DNA of 64,000 nucleotides from a virus. Both the position numbers and the translations under genes were made by a program. The notes beneath the pieces were generated by a model. The model was not told the origin of the DNA. It did not search any database and saw nothing but the letters and a program-made list of their open reading frames with translations. The DNA is taken from positions 1-64,000 of IMG/VR virus record IMGVR_UViG_3300037804_000252; one strand, written 5' to 3'. This document shows positions 10,801-19,800 of the stretch, piece by piece (within the stretch, counting starts at the first letter, position 1; the number at the start of each line of letters is the position of its first letter).

Positions 10801-13800
10801 GAAGGTCAGTTGCAATAGCATCAACAATATGTCCAGTGTCTCTTCTACATTTTGATTCTGAGTAATAGAAATCACTCCAAGATGAGGATACAAATGCGAT
10901 TGTTTCCTCTTTAATGAAATCTCTATTGTTACTCAATAATTCAAATGACGCAGAAACATTTTGTGAAGCAGTTACATAAGTTCTACCTCTAACAATATTT
11001 TGTGCCATATTACCTGCGTAGATAATACCATCAAGTGTTTGTTGTAATTGAGAACCAGTTGCTTGAGATGGATATTCATAGTAATATACTCCATTAACAA
11101 GTGACGCAGAATTTGCGTTCCAAATTAAATCTTCGGCTGCTCCACTGATAATAAAACCAAGGTCTCTTCTACATTTTGTTTCATTATAATCAAATTCACC
11201 CCAAGATGAAGAAAGGAATGCTATTGTTTCATCTTGAATAAATGAAATATTATTTTTTAATAAATTATATGCATTGACACTTTTTGGAGCATCAATTGTT
11301 TCAGTATATTCAACAAGATTTGGTAATGAACTTGTTCCATTATTTAGTATATCAACAATAAGTCCAAATGATGAAGAAATTATTTTTTCTTGAACTCTAT
11401 CACCACTACTTCCAATTGTTTGACTAGTATTAGTGTATTTAATTAAATTATTAATATCACTATTTGTTTTAACTAAACTTGGTAAAGAACCTGTACCATT
11501 TTGGACTACATTTTCTATAATACTTCCTCTTTCTTTAACTAAATCAATTTCAGTTAATGAACCACCATATATTCCAATAAATTGTTCTACATTTCCAACC
11601 TTTATATTGTTAGATGTATTTGAAATTTGAATAGGTAGTGAACCAGTACCATTTTCTATGATATCATTTATAATTTTAACAGAAGAACTTACAATTTCTA
11701 ACTCATCAGTAACATTATATGTACCACTTGCTGTTACATAAGAACTAGTAGTTAAATTTTGTGGATTATCGAGTTCTGATGTTTGGAAATGTTTTGCTAT
11801 TGTAAATGGAATTTTGTCAGTTCCGAATCTAATAACATCATTTATTAAATCAACACTTGATGATATAATTCCAACCTCAGTAGAAGTACCACTTGTTGAT
11901 AAAGTAAATTGGTCTATATTGTTTACTTTAGTTTTTGAGTCTATATTTTTTACTTCAAATGGTAAAGTACTAACTGAATTATTTACTACTCTCTTAAACG
12001 TATGATTAGATTGAGGTAGGTGTTTTAATGCACCATTCGAAGCTGATACGAAAGTGTGAACTGATTGAGGTTCATGTTTTACTGCATTGTTAGATGCAGA
12101 TACAAATGTATGAATTGAACCACTTGCACTTCCACCATCACCTACATTAATTGTAAACGTTCCATCTTGTCTTTCTAATCCGTTAGTAGTTGCTGATACA
12201 AATGTATGTGAACCTACATATGGTGAAGAACCTATATTAATATCGAATGTATTTGTAGTTACATTAGAAATTTCTAACCATCTTCCACTTGGATAATCGT
12301 AATTAGGTCTTGGGTAAGATTTGGTAGTTGTATTACCATCTAATACACAAGTATAAGTTAGAGAGTTATCATCTAATTTGATGTAATCTCCATTTGAGAA
12401 CCCATGAGATGCGATTGTTATAGTAACATCACCAGTTGCCGAATCATATGGTGCATTAGTTACACTATGAGAAGTTGTACCAACTGAAGTAATTACAATT
12501 GATTTTCCTGCATATGGGTCTGAACCTGGTCTTGGGTAAGAATGAGTTGTAGCATCATTATCTTGGTCACAAGTAAATGCGAATGATTCATCTTCTAATA
12601 CCACACTTCTACCAACACCCAATCCATGTTGTCCAACAGTTACAATCATATCACCAGTTGATGCGTTATAATTAGCATCGGTTGGTGTAAAGTATTTGTT
12701 CGGACCAGATGCACCAACATTAAATGTTAATGTAGTATCGGTTACCGATGTGATTGGAATTGAACGTACTGCGAATGGGTCGATTCCTTCTCTTGGATAA
12801 GATTTAGTTGACTGGTCATTGTCCATATCACAAGTAAATGCGAATGATTCTGGTGACATAACAACACCCTCTCCAACACTTAAACTATGAGTTCCAACTG
12901 TAACTACAAACTCACCATTTGATGGGTCATAAGTTGCGTTAGTTGGATTAAATTCTATATTAGGACCTGATTTACCAACGTTTACAGTTATAGTATTTGT
13001 TGTTGTTGATTTTATTGGTAATCTATTGTTATATGCAGGTTGACCAACCGATGGTAATATATGTTCAGTCCTATTTCCATCCATATCACAAGTGAATACG
13101 AATGAATCTGGTCTTAGGTATAAACCATTTAATTTAGTTAATGTGTGATTTGGAATAGTCATTACAAAATCACCATTAGCTGGATTATAAGTTGCGTCTT
13201 CTGGAGTGAATGATTTTACACCATCAGTTATAATTCCAATAACTGACTCAAATGAAGAACTAATTTCTGATACTGAACTTCCACTTATTGCTATTGAATT
13301 AGTGTATTGTGTAGTATCAGTAAATCTAATATTATTTTCACTATTTTTTATTATAGAAGGAATAGTCAATAGTTCACTTTGTACTAGTTTTTTACTAACA
13401 GAATCTGCATATCTTATTGCTTGTATAGTTTCTTCTAATTGAACAGTAGTTGCTTCAGATGGGTATAAATAATAGTAAATACCAGCAACAACACTTCTTT
13501 GATTACCACCATATAAAAGGTCAGTTATGACTGCATCTATAATATACCCAGTGTCTCTTCTACATTTAACTCTATTATAAGTAAAATATGGATATGTTTG
13601 GTCTATAAAGTCTATAACATTATCTTGAATAATATCTTTGTTATTTAATATTAAATCATATGATTGTTTTTTGTCTAAAGAAGTAGTAGTAAATATAGTA
13701 TTCTGAATAAGTTTTTCTGCAACCCCAGCTGCGTGTCTGACTCCATCAACAGTTTGTTGTAATTGAGAACCAGTTGCTTCACTTGGGAATAAGTAATAGA

Positions 13801-16800
13801 ACTCACCAGCAGTTACACTTCTTTCATTACCACCATAAAGTGTATCGGTTGCAACTGCATCAATAATATATCCAGTATCTCTTCTACATTTAGACTCTAT
13901 ATACTCAAATCCACTCCAAGAAGATGAAATATAAGAAATAACTTCATCTTGGATAAATGATTTATTTTCAAATAATAAGTCATATGTTGCTTGTCTTTCT
14001 AAAGAAGCAGTTACTAGAGTTGTGTTAGTAATTAATTTATTTACAAGTCTTGACGCAAACGATATACCGTCTGATGTTTGTGATAGTTGAGAACCAGTAG
14101 CGTCAGATGGATATAAATAATAGAATTCACCAGCATTTACTGCTCTTTCATTTCCACCATATACAAAATCAGTTACAACTGCGTCTAAAATATATCCAAC
14201 ATCTCTTTTACATTTAGATTCATTGTAATCAAATGTACTCCAAGAAGATGATAGATAAGAAATTGTCTCATCTTGTATTAGTTGTTTATTTTCAGTTATT
14301 AAACTTGCTACACTTAATTTTTGTTCTGATGCTGTTACAAATAATTTATTTTGTAAAATGTTATCAGACATTGATTTTGCCCACTTAACACCATCAACTG
14401 TTTGAGATAGTTGTGAACCAGTAGCATCTGAAGGATATAGGTAGTAGAACTCACCTGCTACTCTACTTCTTTCGTTTCCTCCATAAAGTAAGTCAGTAGT
14501 AACTGCATCTAAAATATATCCAACATCTCTTGCACATTTAACATCATCATATTCAAAGTCTGCCCAAGATGAAGAAATGTATTCTACAACTTCAGTTTGA
14601 ATTAAGTTTCTATTTTGGAAAATTAAATCATATGCATTTGTTCTACTAAATGGTGCAGATGCAAATTGTGTATTTACTACAATATTTTCAGACAATCTTC
14701 TTGCGTAATTAATTGCGTCAACTGTTTGAGAAAGTTGAGAACCAGTAGCATCAGATGGGTATCTGAAATAGTAGTCTGCTGCCTCTATGGTTCTTTCATT
14801 ACCACCATAAAGAACATCAGTAGCAACAGCATCTATGATGTATCCCACATCTCTTTTACAAGTGGATTCTACATAATCAAATTCAGACCAACTTGCAGAG
14901 ATATACTCAATAGTTTCATCTTGAATAAATTGTTTGTTATCTCTTAATAATTGATGAGATGTAGATACCTCATTTGATGCAGTTACAAAAGTAGTTTGTT
15001 GTATTACTTTATCTGCTAATCTTCTTGCATAATCAATACCATCGAGTGTTTGTTGTAATTGAGAACCAGTTGCAGATGATGGATATAGATAGTAGAACTC
15101 ACCAGCATTTACACTTCGTTCATTACCACCATAAACTACATCAGTTTTTACAGCATCTATAATGTGACCAACATCTCTCTTACAAGTAATTTCAACATAA
15201 TCAAATGTAGACCACGAAGAACTTAAATAAGAAATTGTTTCATTCTGAATAAACTCTGTGTTTTCAGTTAATAAAGTTTGTGTATCTAATCTTTCTTGTG
15301 ATGCAGTTACAAATTCAATGTTCTGAATAAGTTTTTGTGCCAATCTACTTGCATAATTGATACCATCTAAAGTTTGATTTATTTGTGATGTTTCTGCAAG
15401 TGATGGGTTTTCAAAATAGAATCTACCATTAACAACCGATGCAGAGTTTGCATTGTATATTAAATCCTCTGCCGCACCACTTACAATAAATCCAACATCT
15501 CTTCTACACTTTTCTTCATCATAAGATGCGGTAGACCAAGATGAACTTAGATATGTAATTGTTTCTTCTTGAATAAAATCAATATTTTCTTTTATAATTT
15601 CATATGATGCAATTGCATTTTCAGTTGTCAATCTTGTTGTATAATCAACAAGAGTTGGTGCAGAATTTAATCCATTAGTAATAATACTTGTTACTATTGC
15701 AAATGAAGAAGATACAAAATCAACATCTTCAAGTGAACCACTATAAGATGATGAAATATATTGACCTACATTTCCAACTTTAATATTTTCGTTTACATTT
15801 TCAACAATTGTAGGAATACTACCAGTTCCGTTTTCAACTATATCTAATACAATTGCAAATGAAGAACTTACTTTTTCAATTTCAGTATTACTAACACTCA
15901 TTGAAACATTTTGATAAATGTTTGTATCAGTTACTTTAATACTTGCTGATGTGTTAAGAATTTCGGTTGGTAATACACTTGTACCATTTTTTAGAACATC
16001 AATGATTGTTGCATAAGATGAACTAACTAATTCAACTTCAGTATTAGTTGCTGATATAGATGAGGTAACTTGATTTGTAGAAGTTACTTTAATTAAATCC
16101 GAAATATTGTCATCTAATATAGGTAAAATATTTACTGAATTTTCATCTGTTCTAACAAAAGTATGAACTGATTGTGGTAAATGTTTTACTGCTCCATTTG
16201 ATGCTGATACGAATGTGTGAACCGTTTGTGGTTCGTGTTTTATAGCATTGTTTGATGCTGATACAAATGTGTGTATTGAACCACTTGCACTTCCACCATC
16301 TCCTACATTGATTGTAAATGTACCATCTTGTCTCTTTAATCCATCAGAAGTTGCTGATATAAATGTATGCGTGTTTGTGTAAGATGAAGAACCTATATTA
16401 ATATCAAATGTATCAGTTGTTACGTTTGATAACTCTAACCATCTTCCAGAAGGATAATCATAACCAGGTCTTGGATATGATTTTTCAACAGTATCACCAT
16501 CCAATACACAAGTATAAGTTAGAGAGTTATCATCTAATTTTATGTAATCCCCATTAGAGAACCCATGATTAGTTATTGTAATAGTTACATCACCAGTTGA
16601 TGCATTATAAGGTGCGTTAGTTACTGTATGTGATGTTGTTCCAACTGATGTGATTGGTATCGATTGTTCGGCGTATGGGTCAGAACCACTTCTTGGGTAA
16701 GAATGTGTAGTTGAATCTCCATCTTGGTCACAAGTGAAAGCAAAAGATTCATTTTCTAATACTACACTTCTATTTACACCTAATCCATGTTGACCAACTG

Positions 16801-19800
16801 TAACTACCATATCTCCACTCAATGCGTTGTAATTTACATCAGAAGGAGTAAAGTATTTATTTGGTCCAGAAGCACCAACATTAACAGTCATTGTTGTATC
16901 AGTAACATCCGTTATAATCATTGAACGACCAGCGTATGGGTCAATTCCAAATCTAGGATAAGATTTAGTAGATTGGTCATTGTCCATTTCACAAGTAAAT
17001 GCGAATGAACCAGTATCTAATACGATACCTTCCCCAACACTTAATGTGTGAGTTCCAGTTGTGATTACGAAATTACCAGTTGCAGGGTCATAAGTTGCGT
17101 TGGATGGAGTCCATTCAATATTCGGACCTGATTTACCAACGTTTACAGTTATAGTATTTGTTGTTGTTGATAATATCTCTAATTTATTATTGTAAGCAGG
17201 TTGACCAACTGATGGTAATTTATGTTCGGTTTTGTTACCATCCATATCACAAGTGAATACAAACGATTCTGAATTAAGATGTATATCAGTTCCAACAGAT
17301 AAACCATGGTTTGGAATTGTCATTACAAAGTTTCCATTTGATGGGTCATAAGTTGCCGTTGTTGGTGTAAATGAACCTACTCCATTTTCCAATATATTAA
17401 TTATTGTATCAAAAGAAGATGTTACAATATTTCTAATTCCATCAGTTGCATCAGTTGAAGATGTGTATTGTGAAATATTACTCTTTTTAATAGAACCAGT
17501 AATATTACCAACAACCGTTGGTAAGTTATCTAAACCATTTTCTAAAATATCAATTACGGTTGCGAATGATGAACTTACATTATGTGTATCATTTACAGAC
17601 GCCGATAACGATGAACTAAACTGACTATTGTTTGTTACCTTAATATTGTCTATCGTGTTGTATACAACCTCTATTTCACCCTTAGAAGGTACATCTATAT
17701 ATCTTTGAGTGTCTGATAGTGGTAAAGTGTCTACGATGTTAATAATACCACTAGATGAAACATTGTTTCCATTCACATAGAATAATCTATCAGGTGCATC
17801 AAATGGTACAATAAATGTTAATGTTCCAAAAGTAGTTCCATTGTTTGTTATACCACTTGTATATTGAAATTCAGTACCAGATTTTCTTTGTGTTTTAATA
17901 TAGAAAGGTTGTCTTTCATCTGGATTTATACTTCCACCATCTACTATATTTAGAGAGTTAACAGAGAAAGTATATAGTTCTCCTCTTTTTAGAGTAAGTG
18001 TTGGGTCTTTAATTCCATCATCATAAGAACCACTATCTTCTGGTAAGTTTTCTCCATCAATGTCATCAAAACTTGATAATTGATTTTTATTAAAATAAAA
18101 TGCATTGTAGTTACTATCTAAGGTAACCACTTCAAAATAAGTTGAAGCAGTTGATGAACCACTTAGTAAAGAACTTCCAGTTATTCCAAATTCTATTATA
18201 TCAGAAATACTAGCAAATGAAGATGAGACTTTATTAATTTCTGTTGAAGATGCCGTTACTGATGCTGTGTATTGTGAGTTATTATTAAATTTAATATTTC
18301 CATCAGTATTTTTTACAATAGTAATATCATTAGGTATATCTACACCTATTACAGTTTTTACCAAATTATCTCCATAAGAATCTTTTGGTATACCAACTGT
18401 TGATATAGGACTACCCTTTGAATCTGTTCCTACTGTTTCTTCAGTAACTATGGATGAACCACTTTCAATTATTTTTATTACAGTTTCATAGTTACTTGAA
18501 ATACTTTCAGTATATACGTTATCAAAACTTGTACTACTAGTTATTTGATTTCTACCACTTGTGTTTATGGGATTGGTTGTAGTCCAATCAATATCACTTG
18601 AATTTGCTGCTATAGCACCCAACACATTAGTGTCACCATATCTTATAATATCTTCAATAATACCAAATGACTGAGATACTATTTGTATTTCTGTTTCTCC
18701 ACCACTAACTGAACTCGTTGTTGGTGTATATGATGTTACTCTTATATTACCATCGGTGTTTAGAACAATCTGTGGTGTACTAATATTATTCGATAATACT
18801 ATTTGTCTTAAAAACCCTTGAGAGTATCTAATACCCTCTAATGTTTCTTCTAACTGAGTTGTATTAGCAATTGATGGATATAAGTAATAATATAATCCTG
18901 CTAACTCACTTCTTTCATTACCACCATATAATAAATCAGTTATTACATTATCAATAATATATCCAGTATCTCTTCTACACTTTGATTCGTTGTAAGAAAA
19001 TGTTGGATATTTTGTGTTTATATATGTAATCGTTTCGTTTTGTATTAAGGAACGATTTTTTCTTGCTAAATCAACTGCCGATTGTATTGATACCGATGAT
19101 GTTACGAATGTGTCATCGTTAACCAATTTTTGTGACAATCTTTTAGCATACTTAATACCATCTATTGTTTGTTGTTTTTGACCAGTTGTTCCATTATCAA
19201 CTGTTGCTAATGATGGATATTTGTAATAGAAGTTTCCTGCCTCTAATGTTCTTTCATTACCATCATACAATAAGTCAGTTCCAACTGCGTCAATTATGTA
19301 TCCTAAATCTCTTCTACACTTTGCTTCATTGTAATCAAAGGTTGACCAAGAAGATGATAGATACGAAATTGTTTCTTCTCTAATAAAATCTTTATTATTA
19401 AATAAAACATCATACCCATTATCAATGTCAGAATTTGTGTCTCTAAATGTTCTATTCTTTAATACATTTTCAGTAAGACCTCTAACGTATTTAATTGCTG
19501 TTAAAGTTGGGTCTTTTTGAGTTGTTGTAGCATCTGATGGATACTCATAGTAAAAAATACCATTTCTTACAGACTCTTCGTTACCACCATATAATAAATC
19601 ATGTGCTGCACCACTTACAATAAATCCAACATCTCTTTTACAAGTTTCTTGATTGTATTCAAACTCACTCCAAGAAGAAGATAGGTATTCAATAGTTTCA
19701 TCTTGTATAAAAGGTATATTGTTAATCAATAACTCATATGCGTTCTGATATTCAATGGTTGGGTTTGCTACCGAACTACTTTGTATGATGTCAGGTACGA

